Position numbers and translations under genes: made by a program
The notes under the pieces: generated by a model
What the model was told of the DNA's origin: nothing
The model's database searches: none
Seen by the model: only the letters and a program-made list of their open reading frames with translations
Part shown: in pieces, positions 9,569 through 19,439 of the stretch
How positions within the stretch are numbered: position 1 is the stretch's first letter
How the letters are laid out: the number at the start of each line of letters is the position of its first letter
Assembly (NCBI RefSeq): GCF_946479275.1
Contig: NZ_CAMLFE010000004.1
Location: forward strand, 124,001 to 188,000
Origin: an uncultured Bartonella sp.
Lineage (GTDB): Bacteria > Pseudomonadota > Alphaproteobacteria > Rhizobiales > Rhizobiaceae
DNA length: 64,000 nucleotides
Direction of reading: 5' to 3'

Positions 9569-10197
9569 GCGAGAATGAAGAGTTATTGTCGGCGCTGAAA
9601 TCCCGTACCGATTTTGAAGTAATCGCCAATTTTATAAGACGGGGCGCTCGTGTTCTTGATGTCGGTTGCGGCGATGGTAGCCTGCTTTATCTATTGCAAA
9701 CGCGGCGCAATGTTGATGGGCGCGGTGTCGAATTGTCGCAACAGGGTGTTGACCAATGTTTGCTTAAAGGGCTCTCTGTCATTCAGGGAGATGCTGATAG
9801 CGATCTCGTCTATTATCCTGATTCGTGTTTTGATTATGTTATTCTCTCGCAAACTTTGCAGGCAACACACAATCCGAAGGTCGTGCTCGAACAACTTTTA
9901 CGCATTGGCGAGAGGGCTGTTATCTCCATTCCCAATTTCGGTTATTGGCGCGCCCGCGCTCATCTGCTTTTTCTTGGCCGTATGCCGGTTACCAAAGAGC
10001 TTCCCTATAGCTGGTATGATACGCCGAATATCCATTTTTGCACGATTGAGGATTTTGTCGATCTCGTTAAAGAAATAGGAGCGGAAATAGAAGAAGCGGT
10101 GGTGCTGAACCGGCAGGGAAAACCCGTTAAACGCAAACTGCCTTGGGGGGCTTGGAATCTGTTCGGGCAACAGGCAGTATTTCTGTTACATCGATGA
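9565..10197 (+). CDS. metW: Methionine biosynthesis protein MetW
   Basis: 210-residue methyltransferase-fold protein with the SAM-binding motif [15 protein letters not shown] at about residues 29-43 and the MetW pattern [17 protein letters not shown]. It is encoded with metX through an ATGA overlap; in several proteobacteria MetW is needed with MetX for homoserine acylation. The following kinase gene starts inside its last codons. Confidence 0.93.
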   Translation: MSENEELLSALKSRTDFEVIANFIRRGARVLDVGCGDGSLLYLLQTRRNVDGRGVELSQQGVDQCLLKGLSVIQGDADSDLVYYPDSCFDYVILSQTLQATHNPKVVLEQLLRIGERAVISIPNFGYWRARAHLLFLGRMPVTKELPYSWYDTPNIHFCTIEDFVDLVKEIGAEIEEAVVLNRQGKPVKRKLPWGAWNLFGQQAVFLLHR

Positions 10198-11189
10198 AAA
10201 ATAAAGCCGAAAACGACCTTCCGACTTTGATAAGGGATAATCTTGCTTGCTGGGATATTCCCGATAGCGCCCACATCGACCTTCTTACCATATCGGAAAA
10301 TGCGACTTTTCGGGTGACGTTCGGGAACGAGACAAGAATTATACGGGTTTACCGGCCTTCCTATCATCAAAATGATGAAATTTTATCCGAACTCACGTGG
10401 CTTCAGGCAATCGAACAATCCGGTATTGTAACAGTTCCACATCTTTTCATTTCCCGTTTTGGTCAATTGTTTGTCGAAGCGGGCATTTTCAGGCTTGCCT
10501 GTTTTTCTTTTATAAGCGGTCGTGAACCGCAGGCAGATGACAGACTTGTGCGCCGGTTTTTTGAACTTGGTAAAATTTCCGCCAAATTGCATCACCAATC
10601 CATAAATTGGGTGAGGCAGGAAAGGTTCATTCGTAAACATTGGACTTATGAAACAATGATCGGCCAAAATGCAATCTGGGGAGATTGGCGAAAGGTCGAA
10701 AATCTTCAATCTGCCGATCGTGAAATTCTAGAACACTGCGATGAGACGCTCAAATATTTTTCGTCAACTTTTCCGAAAGATAAAGACCATTACGGTCTTA
10801 TCCATGGTGATTTGCGGCTTGCAAATCTGCTTATTGATGGCGAAAAACTCGCGGTAATCGATTTTGATGATTGCGGCTTTTCATGGTTCGGATTGGATCT
10901 TGCCAATTCATTGAGTTTTATTGAAGATAATCCATTTGTGCCAAGCTATATCAATGCATGGTTTCAAGGCTATGGCGAAGTGATGCCGGTAAACCGGGAA
11001 ATGGCAGATATGATTGTCCATCTTATCATGATGCGCCGTTTGCAATTGACAGCATGGCTTGAAACGCACAATCAAACGCCAACAGCCGAAAAGCTTCGCA
11101 AAACTTTTTTGAAAGGCACGGTTGAACTTGCGAAGGCCTATCTTGAAAAAGTTAGCCCTCTTGCTGGTCGATCAGGGCAACGCCTTTAA
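10194..11189 (+). CDS. APH-family (SrkA/homoserine-kinase-II-like) phosphotransferase
   Basis: 331-residue protein of the aminoglycoside-phosphotransferase kinase fold. The catalytic loop HGDLRLANLLI and metal-binding VIDFDDCGFSWFG are both intact, so it is probably an active small-molecule or protein kinase. The ATG at 10194 overlaps the metW stop, which is preferred over an upstream in-frame start inside metW. The operon position with metXW suggests a role near homoserine or methionine metabolism, but the substrate is unknown. Its last 38 bases overlap the 3' end of modC on the other strand. Confidence 0.8.
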   Translation: MKNKAENDLPTLIRDNLACWDIPDSAHIDLLTISENATFRVTFGNETRIIRVYRPSYHQNDEILSELTWLQAIEQSGIVTVPHLFISRFGQLFVEAGIFRLACFSFISGREPQADDRLVRRFFELGKISAKLHHQSINWVRQERFIRKHWTYETMIGQNAIWGDWRKVENLQSADREILEHCDETLKYFSSTFPKDKDHYGLIHGDLRLANLLIDGEKLAVIDFDDCGFSWFGLDLANSLSFIEDNPFVPSYINAWFQGYGEVMPVNREMADMIVHLIMMRRLQLTAWLETHNQTPTAEKLRKTFLKGTVELAKAYLEKVSPLAGRSGQRL

Positions 11190-12243
11190 TCTGGGCATAA
11201 ACGTCCATTCCTTCCCTAAGTCCCAATATTTGCCATGAATGGCGTGTGAGGCGTGAAAGAAAATGCGCTCCCTTTCCATTATCACCCAATTCAAGTTTGA
11301 CCAGAACTTCAAAATGCCCTTGTTCTCGCATTGTCAGAATGCGCGCCGGCATCACATTGAGGATCGAGCTTTTCAGCGGTTTTTCGACAGCAAGGCTCAC
11401 ATCATTGGCAGCAATGCGAATGCGCATTTTTTTACTTATTGCCAAAGGTGCGGACGGGGCAATGAACGTGCCACCCGGTACATCCACTTCGACAAGGCCT
11501 GTATGTTCGTTATAGGATTTGACATAGCCATCAAGATTGACAGCAGCTTCGCGAGTATTGGCAAGCGGCAGATCAGGATTTGCTTCGATTTCTCTCAAAC
11601 TGCCGGAGGCAATAACTTTGCCACTATCCATCAAAACCAATGTGTCGGCCAACCGTTCGACTTCATAAATATCGTGGGTGATATAAATGATCGGCATTGA
11701 AAGACGGTCACGCAGACCAATCAGAAAGGGAAGGATTTCATCTCTCGACCGTTTGTCGAGTGCCGAAAGTGGTTCATCCATAAGGAGAATCTTGGGATGC
11801 GACAGGAGAGCACGGCCAATCGCCACGCGTTGACGTTCACCACCGGAGAGATTGTGCGGCGCACGATCGATAAGGTGGGCAATATTCAAAAATTCCACCA
11901 CTTCATCGAATGTCGGCGAGAGATTGTTTTCGCCTTTCGCCATAGCAAAGGTAAGGTTCTTTCTGACAGACAAATGCGGAAACAAACTGGCTTCCTGAAA
12001 AACGTAGCCGAGGGGACGTTTATAAACAGGAACGAAACCGGTTTCGTTTTGCCAGCATTCATTGCCGATTTCGACTTTTCCTGAAAACCGGTTAAGTCCG
12101 GCAATGCCGCGCAAAACAGAAGTTTTTCCGCATCCGGAAGGGCCGTAAAGCGCAATGACACCGCGAAGCGGGGCATGAAATGAACAATCAAGCGAAAAAT
12201 TGCCCAATGTCCCTTTAAGATCGACAGAAATGGTTTCACTCAT
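11152..12243 (-). CDS. modC: Molybdate ABC transporter ATP-binding protein
   Basis: 363-residue ATPase of the molybdate importer. Walker A ([14 protein letters not shown]), signature ([15 protein letters not shown]) and Walker B ([12 protein letters not shown]) are present in the first 180 residues. The C-terminal third forms a molybdate-binding TOBE-type domain typical of ModC. It overlaps modB by four bases. It energises ModB in the cytoplasmic membrane. Its 3' end converges on the upstream kinase gene. Confidence 0.95.
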   Translation of the reverse strand: MSETISVDLKGTLGNFSLDCSFHAPLRGVIALYGPSGCGKTSVLRGIAGLNRFSGKVEIGNECWQNETGFVPVYKRPLGYVFQEASLFPHLSVRKNLTFAMAKGENNLSPTFDEVVEFLNIAHLIDRAPHNLSGGERQRVAIGRALLSHPKILLMDEPLSALDKRSRDEILPFLIGLRDRLSMPIIYITHDIYEVERLADTLVLMDSGKVIASGSLREIEANPDLPLANTREAAVNLDGYVKSYNEHTGLVEVDVPGGTFIAPSAPLAISKKMRIRIAANDVSLAVEKPLKSSILNVMPARILTMREQGHFEVLVKLELGDNGKGAHFLSRLTRHSWQILGLREGMDVYAQIKGVALIDQQEG

Positions 12244-12926
12244 AATGTTCGCGCCCGCATGAATTTTTGCAAGAGTGAAACAGTAAGAATGATGCAGAAT
12301 GAAAAGATAACCATAATGATTGATAAAACATTGGCTTCATGCATCTGACCGGCTTCGACATAGCTCATAATAGTGGTCGAGATCACGGCCGTTTTGCCGG
12401 GCAGGTTTCCACCAATCATCTGCACAACACCGAATTCGCCCACTGTATGGGCAAAGCCCAAAACTGCGGCAGTCATAAAACCGGGGCTCGCAATCGGAAG
12501 CGCGACTTTCCAGAATGCTTTCCATGGCGAAGCACGCAACGTTGCCGCAACTTCCATCGGCCGCCTTCCCATAGCCTCGAATGAATTGCGGATGGGTTGA
12601 ACAACAAAAGGCATGGAATAAATGACCGAGCCGATGACCAGCCCTTCAAAAGTGAAGGCAAATTTATCCATGCCGAACCATGGTGCAATAAAGCCACCCG
12701 GTCCATTAGGCCCCAGAAATACCAGAAGATAAAAGCCCAGAACTGTTGGTGGCAAAACCAAAGGTATGGAGATAATGGATGCGACGATTTCTTTTCCATA
12801 AGTTTTGGATCGCGACAGCCACAAAGCAATCGGCGTTCCGATAGCCATCAGAAAAAATGTGGTTACCGTCGCCAATTCGGCCGTAAGCTTGATCGCGGTC
12901 CATGTCTCATTGGAAAGAAGCATCAT
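12240..12926 (-). CDS. modB: Molybdate ABC transporter permease
   Basis: 228-residue inner-membrane permease with five hydrophobic helices. The ModB pattern [19 protein letters not shown] and the EAA-type coupling loop [20 protein letters not shown] (cytoplasmic, contacts ModC) are visible. It lies five bases downstream of modA and overlaps modC by four bases, so modABC are co-transcribed. Confidence 0.95.
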   Translation of the reverse strand: MMLLSNETWTAIKLTAELATVTTFFLMAIGTPIALWLSRSKTYGKEIVASIISIPLVLPPTVLGFYLLVFLGPNGPGGFIAPWFGMDKFAFTFEGLVIGSVIYSMPFVVQPIRNSFEAMGRRPMEVAATLRASPWKAFWKVALPIASPGFMTAAVLGFAHTVGEFGVVQMIGGNLPGKTAVISTTIMSYVEAGQMHEANVLSIIMVIFSFCIILTVSLLQKFMRARTL

Positions 12927-12931
12927 GCTTT

Positions 12932-13681
12932 CTACTTTGTTTCCGGCAGGGCGTAGCCATATTTTTTGATAATGGTTGCTGCTTCCGGACCTTTGAGGAA
13001 GCTTACAAAAGCCTTTGCCGCTTCATTATTTTCACCGGTTTTCAAAAGCACGGCATCCTGACGGATCGGGTTATAGTCGGTTTGAGGAACAACCCATTTC
13101 GAGCCGCCTTTTTCATTGATAATCTGCGAGAGAGCGACAAAGCCGATTTCGGCATTTCCGGTTTTGACAAATTGGTAGGCTTGCGAAATGTTTTGTCCTT
13201 CGACAAGCTTGTCCTTGATTTTGTCGTGAACTTTGAGCGCATCCATGGTTTCGACAGCCGCCTTGCCATAAGGGGCAGCATCGGGATTGCAGAAGGAAAT
13301 GTGGGTAATTTTGCTATCCGCCAAAGTTTCAGGACCCTTTACAAGGTTGTCTTTTGCACTCCACAGAACCAATGTGCCGATTGCATAGGTAAATTCGGTT
13401 CCTTTGACACCATAGCCTTCTTCAACGGCCTTGGTTGGCCTTTCGGTATCGGCTGCAAGAAATACCTCGAAAGGAGCACCATTCTTTATTTGTGTATAGA
13501 AATTACCGGTAGCACCGAATGAAAGTGTTGCCGTGTGTCCGGTCTTTTCTTTGAACTGTTCGGCAATTTCCTTGACGGGTTCAGTAAAATTGGCGGCCAC
13601 CGCAACAACGGTTTCACCGGCATGGGCAAAGGTTACACTTGCCAGCAACAGACCGACCGATAAAGCGAGTTTGGATTTCAT
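12932..13681 (-). CDS. modA: Molybdate-binding periplasmic protein
   Basis: 249-residue solute-binding protein with a cleavable signal peptide ([21 protein letters not shown]). The mature N-terminus [19 protein letters not shown] and the segment [13 protein letters not shown] are ModA hallmarks of oxyanion binding. It delivers molybdate (possibly tungstate) to ModBC. It lies nine bases downstream of modE, giving a four-gene operon. Confidence 0.95.
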   Translation of the reverse strand: MKSKLALSVGLLLASVTFAHAGETVVAVAANFTEPVKEIAEQFKEKTGHTATLSFGATGNFYTQIKNGAPFEVFLAADTERPTKAVEEGYGVKGTEFTYAIGTLVLWSAKDNLVKGPETLADSKITHISFCNPDAAPYGKAAVETMDALKVHDKIKDKLVEGQNISQAYQFVKTGNAEIGFVALSQIINEKGGSKWVVPQTDYNPIRQDAVLLKTGENNEAAKAFVSFLKGPEAATIIKKYGYALPETK

Positions 13682-13690
13682 TGCCTTCTC

Positions 13691-14482
13691 CTAACATGTT
13701 GCAATAATGATGTTTTCAGCCTTGATAAGTGCAAGAACAGGTTGATTGGTCATAAGTCCTTTAAGTGCGGGGTCGTCCGGTCTCATCGTTGCGACGAGTG
13801 TTTTGTCTTCACCAATTTCAACGTTAAGCTCGACGCTTTTTTTGCCGACAGTGATTGATTGTAAAATTCCCGGAATACGATTTTGTTCAGAAAAATTGTC
13901 CTTGTCTTCTAAAGGAACCACTTTCACAAAGGGTGCTTTGACAAGAGCTGCAACCTCACGCCCTTTGACAAGTCCAAGCCGCTCGACACTTTTTTCGGTA
14001 ATTTCGGCTTTGATAGCGATTTTATCAGAAATGCCGATGGTTACAAATGCGGCAGGTACTGCACTTTCGATGGATAAAATGTGACCCGATAAAACATTGC
14101 GTGCCGAGGTTCTCATCATGAAACCTTGTAAAAGCCCTGTCGGACTTAAACCTATTTCCGACAGATTGTCGGAAGCTTGCTTCATCATTGTGGCAAGTCC
14201 GGTTTCAAGATGGTGAAAAGTTTCGATGAGTTTTAACGCTTCCGGTGTCAGGGTCGCACCACCACCATTTTTTCCGCCGATGTTCTTTTTCAAAAGCGGT
14301 TTTGCAACGAGATTTTGCATGGCGCTAATGCCATCCCATGCTGCCTTGTAGCTAAGTCCGACAGAACGGGCGGCGGCAGAAATCGACCCTTCACGGCCGA
14401 CCGCCTCGAGAAGCTTGATGCGCTCCTGCCCGACCGAGCCGATATGATCTTCTGTGAAAGATAAGGTTGCTTTGACCGACAT
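13691..14482 (-). CDS. modE: Molybdate-responsive regulator ModE
   Basis: 263-residue regulator. An N-terminal winged-helix (about residues 15-120; REGSISAAARSVGLSYKAAW is the recognition region) is followed by two TOBE domains (about 130-195 and 200-262) that bind molybdate, seen as the repeated pattern of SARNVLSGHI and ITVGKKSVELNVEI. Classical ModE represses modABC when molybdate is plentiful. Here modE is the first gene of the operon and a ModE-type palindrome lies just upstream, so autoregulation is likely. Confidence 0.93.
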   Translation of the reverse strand: MSVKATLSFTEDHIGSVGQERIKLLEAVGREGSISAAARSVGLSYKAAWDGISAMQNLVAKPLLKKNIGGKNGGGATLTPEALKLIETFHHLETGLATMMKQASDNLSEIGLSPTGLLQGFMMRTSARNVLSGHILSIESAVPAAFVTIGISDKIAIKAEITEKSVERLGLVKGREVAALVKAPFVKVVPLEDKDNFSEQNRIPGILQSITVGKKSVELNVEIGEDKTLVATMRPDDPALKGLMTNQPVLALIKAENIIIATC

Positions 14483-14495
14483 AGATATACCATTC

Positions 14496-14521
14496 TGTTA
14501 TATAGTTTACCTATATAACGA
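14496..14521 (-). promoter_or_regulatory. ModE-type operator upstream of modE-modABC
   Basis: TGTTATATAG (14496-14505) and CTATATAACG (14511-14520) form an almost perfect inverted repeat around a five-base centre, 13 bases before the modE start. It matches the known ModE box layout of two TATATAAC-like half sites. Binding here would block transcription of the whole operon. Confidence 0.8.
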
Positions 14522-14604
14522 TTATGACGAAAGCAAGGTTTCTGAACCAATTTTTCTAAAGTCGGTTTTTGGTGGTTTTTCCGGAGCTTTGTCTAGATAT
14601 TATT

Positions 14605-15549
14605 TTAATAGCCGCGTATCCGGTTGACTGTAGGCGGCAATTTTCCGGTTTTTCGCCAATTCGCTATATTTTTTGCCACAATCTTTGCAGCACTTTCTTT
14701 GTTCGTTGGTGCCGAAATATGGGGAAGCACGGTTATATTTTCATTCAGCCATAAGGGCGAATCGGGCGGCAAAGGTTCCTGATCGAAAACGTCAAGAACC
14801 GCATGATCGAGCTCATGTTTATTAAGAGCGTCAACAAGAGCATCTGTATCAATAACAGGCCCTCTGGAAAAATTGATAAGGTTTGCCCCCTTTTTCATAT
14901 GGGCAAATTCGTTTTTTCCAAGAAGCCCCGTTGTTTCATTGGTGAGCGGTATAAGGAGAACGACAATATCGCTTGTTTCAATCAGTCGCATAAAACCGGC
15001 TTTTCCGCTCAAACATGTGACATTATCAAGTGTCTTTTGGCTTTTTGACCAACCGTTTACTTGAAATCCGGTAAGTGTCAGCAATTTCGCTGCAGCTCTT
15101 CCCAATTGACCTAAACCGAGAAGGCCGATTTTCCATTGTGACGCAGGCTTATAGCTATGTGGTTGCCAGAGCCGTTTTTGTTGTTGGCGATGATAGCGCG
15201 GCATATCGCGGGTTAAATAAAGCGTCCATGCAAGAACAGCTTCGGCCATGGCTTCGGTCAAAGCGGGATCAACGAGCCGGACAATCGGCGGCGCATTTTC
15301 GGGTAATTCCTTTACCATTCGTTCGACACCTGCCCACAGGCTTTGTATCCATTTCAAATTTTTGAGTTTTTTCAGTTGGTCGGGATCGGGGTTTGCAACA
15401 ATGGCAAGTTCGATCATGTCATAATCTGCCGGTTTCAAATCGTTGAAATCTACAATCTTTTCATCGACCAAATTTTCGGAAAGGACTTTTAACCAGTTAT
15501 CCCTTTCGGTTTGTGCACTACGGCTGACAAAAGCGATCGGTTCTGCCAT
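14605..15549 (-). CDS. ghrA: D-2-hydroxyacid dehydrogenase (GhrA-like)
   Basis: 314-residue NAD(P)-dependent dehydrogenase resembling glyoxylate/hydroxypyruvate reductase A. The nucleotide motif LLGLGQLGRAAAKLL lies near residue 143. It is followed by NFSRGPVIDTDALVDAL, the catalytic Glu in VFDQEPLPPDSPLW and the His in VLPHISAPTN. It probably reduces glyoxylate or hydroxypyruvate in the cytoplasm; exact substrate is inferred. It is monocistronic, upstream of modE in the same direction with a 122-base gap. Confidence 0.85.
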   Translation of the reverse strand: MAEPIAFVSRSAQTERDNWLKVLSENLVDEKIVDFNDLKPADYDMIELAIVANPDPDQLKKLKNLKWIQSLWAGVERMVKELPENAPPIVRLVDPALTEAMAEAVLAWTLYLTRDMPRYHRQQQKRLWQPHSYKPASQWKIGLLGLGQLGRAAAKLLTLTGFQVNGWSKSQKTLDNVTCLSGKAGFMRLIETSDIVVLLIPLTNETTGLLGKNEFAHMKKGANLINFSRGPVIDTDALVDALNKHELDHAVLDVFDQEPLPPDSPLWLNENITVLPHISAPTNKESAAKIVAKNIANWRKTGKLPPTVNRIRGY

Positions 15550-15787
15550 CGGATATTTTCCTTATGAAAAAAGCGGCATGAATTGATTGGCCGCGACATC
15601 TCGGCTATTGCTGCTCTGTCAAATCTGCCTTAAGTTCAGCCAAAATTCCATAGTGATTTTTAAACGCGGAAAATGATCGTCCGGAAAGAGTTGAAGGCTT
15701 CCGGTTTCTAAAATCGGAATATCCGGATTCTCTCCGGCAGGATAAATGTTTTTCGCTGGTGAATGATGTTGAAGAGGTAAAAATACA

Positions 15788-16636
15788 ATGACACGCACCG
15801 TTTATGTCAACGGCGATTGGTTTGATGAAACAAATGCCCGGATTTCAATTTTTGACAGGTCTGTCATGTTTGCCGATTCCGTTTATGAAGTCACCTCTTT
15901 TCTTGACGGAAAATTTCTCGACTTTGACGGACATATCAAAAGGCTTAAAAATTCTCTGAAAGCGCTGGAGATAGAATTCAATGTGAATAGAGATGAATTT
16001 CTTGATATTCATCGCGAGCTTATCAAGCGAAACGGTCTTGATAACGGCACGGTCTATCTTCAGGTTTCGCGTGGTGCCGGTGAGCGTAATTTTGTTTACG
16101 ACAATAGCGAATTGAAGCCCTGCCTTTTTATGTTCACACAGACAGGCATTGTCAAAAATCTTCATAAAATGCCGCAGTTGAAAATGATATCGGTGAAAGA
16201 AGGTCGCTGGTGTCGCCGCGACATCAAGACGACGCAGCTTCTTTATTCCTCTTTGACTAAGACGCATGCCCATGCCGAGGGCGTTGATGATGCGATCTAT
16301 GTCGAGGATGGCTATCTCACCGAAGCAACCTCGTCCAATTTCTTCATTGTCGATCGTCAGGGAACACTCATAACCCGTCAGTTGGATCACTCCATTTTGC
16401 CCGGCATTACCCGCGGTACGATTCTGGAGCTTGCGCGCAAAAATGGTATTAACGTCGAAGAGCGGCTCTTTACATTGGAAGAAACCTATGCCGCCAGTGA
16501 AGCGCTGATTACCTCGACCACCAATTTTGCAGCTCCTGTTTTGAGTGTTGACGGGCGTAAAATTGGCGATGGTAAGCCCGGAAAAGTAACAATGCGCTTA
16601 CGCGAACTTTATATCGAACACGTCAAGCGCAGTTAG
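15788..16636 (+). CDS. dat: D-amino-acid aminotransferase, class IV
   Basis: 282-residue PLP fold-type IV aminotransferase. The PLP-lysine segment CRRDIKTTQLLYSSL and the cofactor-phosphate region EATSSNFFIVD are visible, along with a C-terminal SEALITSTTNFAAPV. The DIK motif and length fit D-alanine aminotransferase (D-Ala/2-oxoglutarate to pyruvate/D-Glu), which supplies D-amino acids for peptidoglycan. Branched-chain and 4-amino-4-deoxychorismate enzymes are relatives, so substrate is likely, not certain. It converges on holA with a 21-base gap. Confidence 0.85.
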   Translation: MTRTVYVNGDWFDETNARISIFDRSVMFADSVYEVTSFLDGKFLDFDGHIKRLKNSLKALEIEFNVNRDEFLDIHRELIKRNGLDNGTVYLQVSRGAGERNFVYDNSELKPCLFMFTQTGIVKNLHKMPQLKMISVKEGRWCRRDIKTTQLLYSSLTKTHAHAEGVDDAIYVEDGYLTEATSSNFFIVDRQGTLITRQLDHSILPGITRGTILELARKNGINVEERLFTLEETYAASEALITSTTNFAAPVLSVDGRKIGDGKPGKVTMRLRELYIEHVKRS

Positions 16637-16657
16637 AGCTTTTGTTAAAATCGGACT

Positions 16658-17695
16658 CTAGTTCTGGCGCTTCGATTGAACAGCAAGCGTCAGAAGTGCC
16701 TGCCGGATAATCGGTTCGGCAAGAGCTGTATTTTCTCTGCTTTCAAGAACGGCTTTTTGTAGCCGCTCCATCGCTTCCGCAATCCGCTTCAAGGTCCAAC
16801 GGGTGAGTGCCTGTTCCATAACTTTTTGTCGGCGAAAGAAAATAGGCGGGCGTGCCGAAGCAATAGCGGAAGAGGGCGTTTTCCCCTCGACTTCCACTTG
16901 CTGGCGTAAAATTTGCAATTGTTGGAATTGTCTCTCGGCTGCGCTTAATATCAAAAACAGTGCGTTACCGGTTGCAACCTGACGGTCGAAACGGTTGTTA
17001 AAGCCGACAAGATCACCAATGAGTACAGCATCGATAATTTCATCATAAGTGAGGCCGCTTACATCACTTACAGCAGCTTTTACATCATCAAGCGTAATCT
17101 CGCTCTTGTCCATTGCATAAAGGCAAAGCTTGTCCAATTCACTGCGCGAAATAAGCCGGTCTCCTCCCAGACTCTCTCTGAGCCATTTTCTTGCTTCAAG
17201 CGAAATGGCAAGGTGATATTCGCCAAGAACGTCATCGATCAGCCCTTCGAGCGAGCGTGCATCATCGGCATAACAGGGAAGTGCCATGGCTGACGCTGCT
17301 GTTTCTACAGCCGAACGCAAGCTCGCACCTTTTTTAAGATCTCCTGCCTCTATCATCAGATAAACATTTTCAAGGCCGGTTTTTGCAAGCTTTTTGACGA
17401 CTTCGGTGAGATTTCGTCCATTGCCGGCGTTTTTTATCGAGATGAGCCGCTTTCCGCCAAACAGCGAAACCGTATGGGCTTCGTCGAGAAGGCGTGTCGG
17501 GTCACGTTCAAGATCGGCCGCTTCAAGCCTGATATTGGAAAACGGGTCATCAAGTTTGATACCGGTGAGCTTGGCAAATTTCGACGCCCGTTCGGAAACA
17601 AGCCCCTTATCGGGACCGTAAATCAGAACAATGGGGTATTGCGCTTGTAAACGTGAAAGGAAACCGTCGACCTCATGTGCTTTTTTCTGCGCCAT
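16658..17695 (-). CDS. holA: DNA polymerase III delta subunit
   Basis: 345-residue clamp-loader subunit. The N-terminal AAA+-like fold is seen as IVLIYGPDKGLVSERASKFA, with the family pattern LFGGKRLISIKNAG. The C-terminal helical collar contains RPPIFFRRQKVMEQALTRW. It opens the beta sliding clamp during replication. Only one base separates it from the upstream ABC ATPase gene, so the essential holA may share that operon's transcript or have an internal promoter. Confidence 0.92.
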   Translation of the reverse strand: MAQKKAHEVDGFLSRLQAQYPIVLIYGPDKGLVSERASKFAKLTGIKLDDPFSNIRLEAADLERDPTRLLDEAHTVSLFGGKRLISIKNAGNGRNLTEVVKKLAKTGLENVYLMIEAGDLKKGASLRSAVETAASAMALPCYADDARSLEGLIDDVLGEYHLAISLEARKWLRESLGGDRLISRSELDKLCLYAMDKSEITLDDVKAAVSDVSGLTYDEIIDAVLIGDLVGFNNRFDRQVATGNALFLILSAAERQFQQLQILRQQVEVEGKTPSSAIASARPPIFFRRQKVMEQALTRWTLKRIAEAMERLQKAVLESRENTALAEPIIRQALLTLAVQSKRQN

Positions 17696-17696
17696 G

Positions 17697-18491
17697 TTAA
17701 TCCATCAGCAGCTTGTCATCGTCGAGCGCTTCACCTCTGACCTTCTGGAACATGCCGACAAGGTCGCTCACATCAAGACCTTTGCGTTCTTCTTCGTGCA
17801 CATCAAGTATCACCTTTCCACCGTGCAGCATAAAGGTACGGTCACCATAATCAAGTGCTTGCCGCATAGAATGGGTAACCATCAAAGTGGTCAGATTGTT
17901 TTCCTTGATGACCTTTTCTGTAAGCTTCATGACAAATTCGGCCATTCCCGGATCAAGTGCGGCCGTATGTTCGTCAAGCAGCAAAACATCGGCATCCGAC
18001 AGGGTGGCCATAATCAAAGCCAAAGCCTGACGTTGCCCGCCCGAAAGACTGTCCATCCGGTTCTGGATGCGGTCTTCAAGGCCAAGACCGAGAGCGGCAA
18101 TGCGGGCGCGGAATATTTCGCGATTTTCTTTTGTCAAAGCCGATCGCAACCCACGCCTTTTTCCACGACGGGCGGCAAGGGCAAGATTTTCTTCAATAGT
18201 GAGTGACCCGCAACTTCCTGCTAGCGGATCCTGAAAAACCCGTGCAATCATACCTGCCCGTTCGGCTGTGGATTTTCTCGAAACATCAATATTGTTGATA
18301 ATGACTTTGCCTTCATTGGGCAAAATATCTCCGGCGAGAACGCCAAGCATGGTCGATTTGCCAGCACCGTTGGAACCGATAATGGTTACAAAGCTGCCAC
18401 GTTCTATTTTTAGGTTAAGATCGATAAGCGCCTGTTTTTCCAAGGGCGTTCCGGCTTTGAATGTTACGCCGATATGTTGCAGTTCAATCAT
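17697..18491 (-). CDS. ABC transporter ATP-binding protein (COG1101 type)
   Basis: 264-residue ATPase. Walker A IGSNGAGKSTMLGV, signature [15 protein letters not shown] and Walker B VLLLDEHTAALDP are intact (the unusual DEH after the Walker B is typical of this subfamily). The start MIELQHIGVTF overlaps the permease stop by eight bases and is chosen over an upstream in-frame codon lying deeper in the permease gene. With the COG4120 permease and COG2984 binding protein it makes an importer related to TrpXYZ; the substrate may be tryptophan or another small organic molecule. Confidence 0.88.
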   Translation of the reverse strand: MIELQHIGVTFKAGTPLEKQALIDLNLKIERGSFVTIIGSNGAGKSTMLGVLAGDILPNEGKVIINNIDVSRKSTAERAGMIARVFQDPLAGSCGSLTIEENLALAARRGKRRGLRSALTKENREIFRARIAALGLGLEDRIQNRMDSLSGGQRQALALIMATLSDADVLLLDEHTAALDPGMAEFVMKLTEKVIKENNLTTLMVTHSMRQALDYGDRTFMLHGGKVILDVHEEERKGLDVSDLVGMFQKVRGEALDDDKLLMD

Positions 18492-19380
18492 GCTTTTTTG
18501 CCCCCAGATAATGCGGCAAAACAAGAGTCAATACCACAATCAAAGCGGTAATAAGCTGCAAGTCTGTCGATGTATCAATACCAAGGCTACTGCCTTCAAA
18601 TGCGAATTGCACGGCAACACGATAGAGGACGGAACCGACAATGCAGCTCAAAATAATCAGTAAAAGATTTCGGGTTCTGAACAATGTCTCGCCGATAATA
18701 ACGGCTGCAAGCCCGAACACAATGGTTCCTGCACCTCCTGTGATATCGGTCGCAATAGCGGTCTGGATATAAAGCGACCCGCCAAGAGCAACCAGAGCGT
18801 TGGATAATCCCATACCAGCATAGATGAGAAGCGCGGTTTTGATTCCTTGAGCTTTAGCCATACGTTGATTCGTTCCGGTTGCCCGCATGGCAAGGCCGAT
18901 TTCACTTTCCAGAAAACGCCAGACGAGAAAAGCAACAATGATGACGAGTATGCCAACAAAAAGCGGGCGGATAATCATATCCGGCAATCCGAACAGATTA
19001 TAAAACGGTGTGAGCGCGGTATCTGCCAAACCCAGATTGACATTCGATACCCCCATAATTCCCATAATGCGAAGATTAATGGTGTAGAGCGCCGACATTG
19101 TCAAAATGGATGCAAGGAGGTTCAGAATGCCGAATTTCAAATTCAAAAGTGCGGTAACAAGTCCGGCAATCATTCCTGCAATCAAAGCCGAAAACATGGC
19201 AAACCACGGATTAAAACCGCACAATATCATGACGCCGCAGACGGTCGAGCCTAACAGAAACGAACCGTCCACCGTCAAATCCGGAAAATCGAGAATCCTG
19301 AATGATAAATAGACTCCGATAGCGACAAACGCATAAACAAGCCCGAGTTCGACAGCACCGGTAAAGGCAAACATACTCAT
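18484..19380 (-). CDS. ABC transporter permease (COG4120 type)
   Basis: 298-residue polytopic inner-membrane permease with about eight to nine hydrophobic segments, of the branched-chain-amino-acid/ribose permease superfamily. LDFPDLTVDGSFLLGSTVCG near the N-terminus and MRATGTNQRMAKAQGIKT (cytoplasmic coupling region) are characteristic. It lies 59 bases downstream of the binding-protein gene and overlaps the ATPase gene. No substrate can be assigned from the permease alone. Confidence 0.88.
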   Translation of the reverse strand: MSMFAFTGAVELGLVYAFVAIGVYLSFRILDFPDLTVDGSFLLGSTVCGVMILCGFNPWFAMFSALIAGMIAGLVTALLNLKFGILNLLASILTMSALYTINLRIMGIMGVSNVNLGLADTALTPFYNLFGLPDMIIRPLFVGILVIIVAFLVWRFLESEIGLAMRATGTNQRMAKAQGIKTALLIYAGMGLSNALVALGGSLYIQTAIATDITGGAGTIVFGLAAVIIGETLFRTRNLLLIILSCIVGSVLYRVAVQFAFEGSSLGIDTSTDLQLITALIVVLTLVLPHYLGAKKHD

Positions 19381-19439
19381 GAGGCAATTGCCCCGCTTGC
19401 AATTATGTCAGTATCGAAAAATTCCACCGTCAGGATACC

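Noticed and set aside
12902-13522. 206-residue plus-strand reading frame across modA
   Set aside because: Antisense to a well-conserved modA; no independent evidence for coding.
15845-16390. 181-residue minus-strand frame in the aminotransferase gene
   Set aside because: Shadow of conserved dat motifs in another frame.
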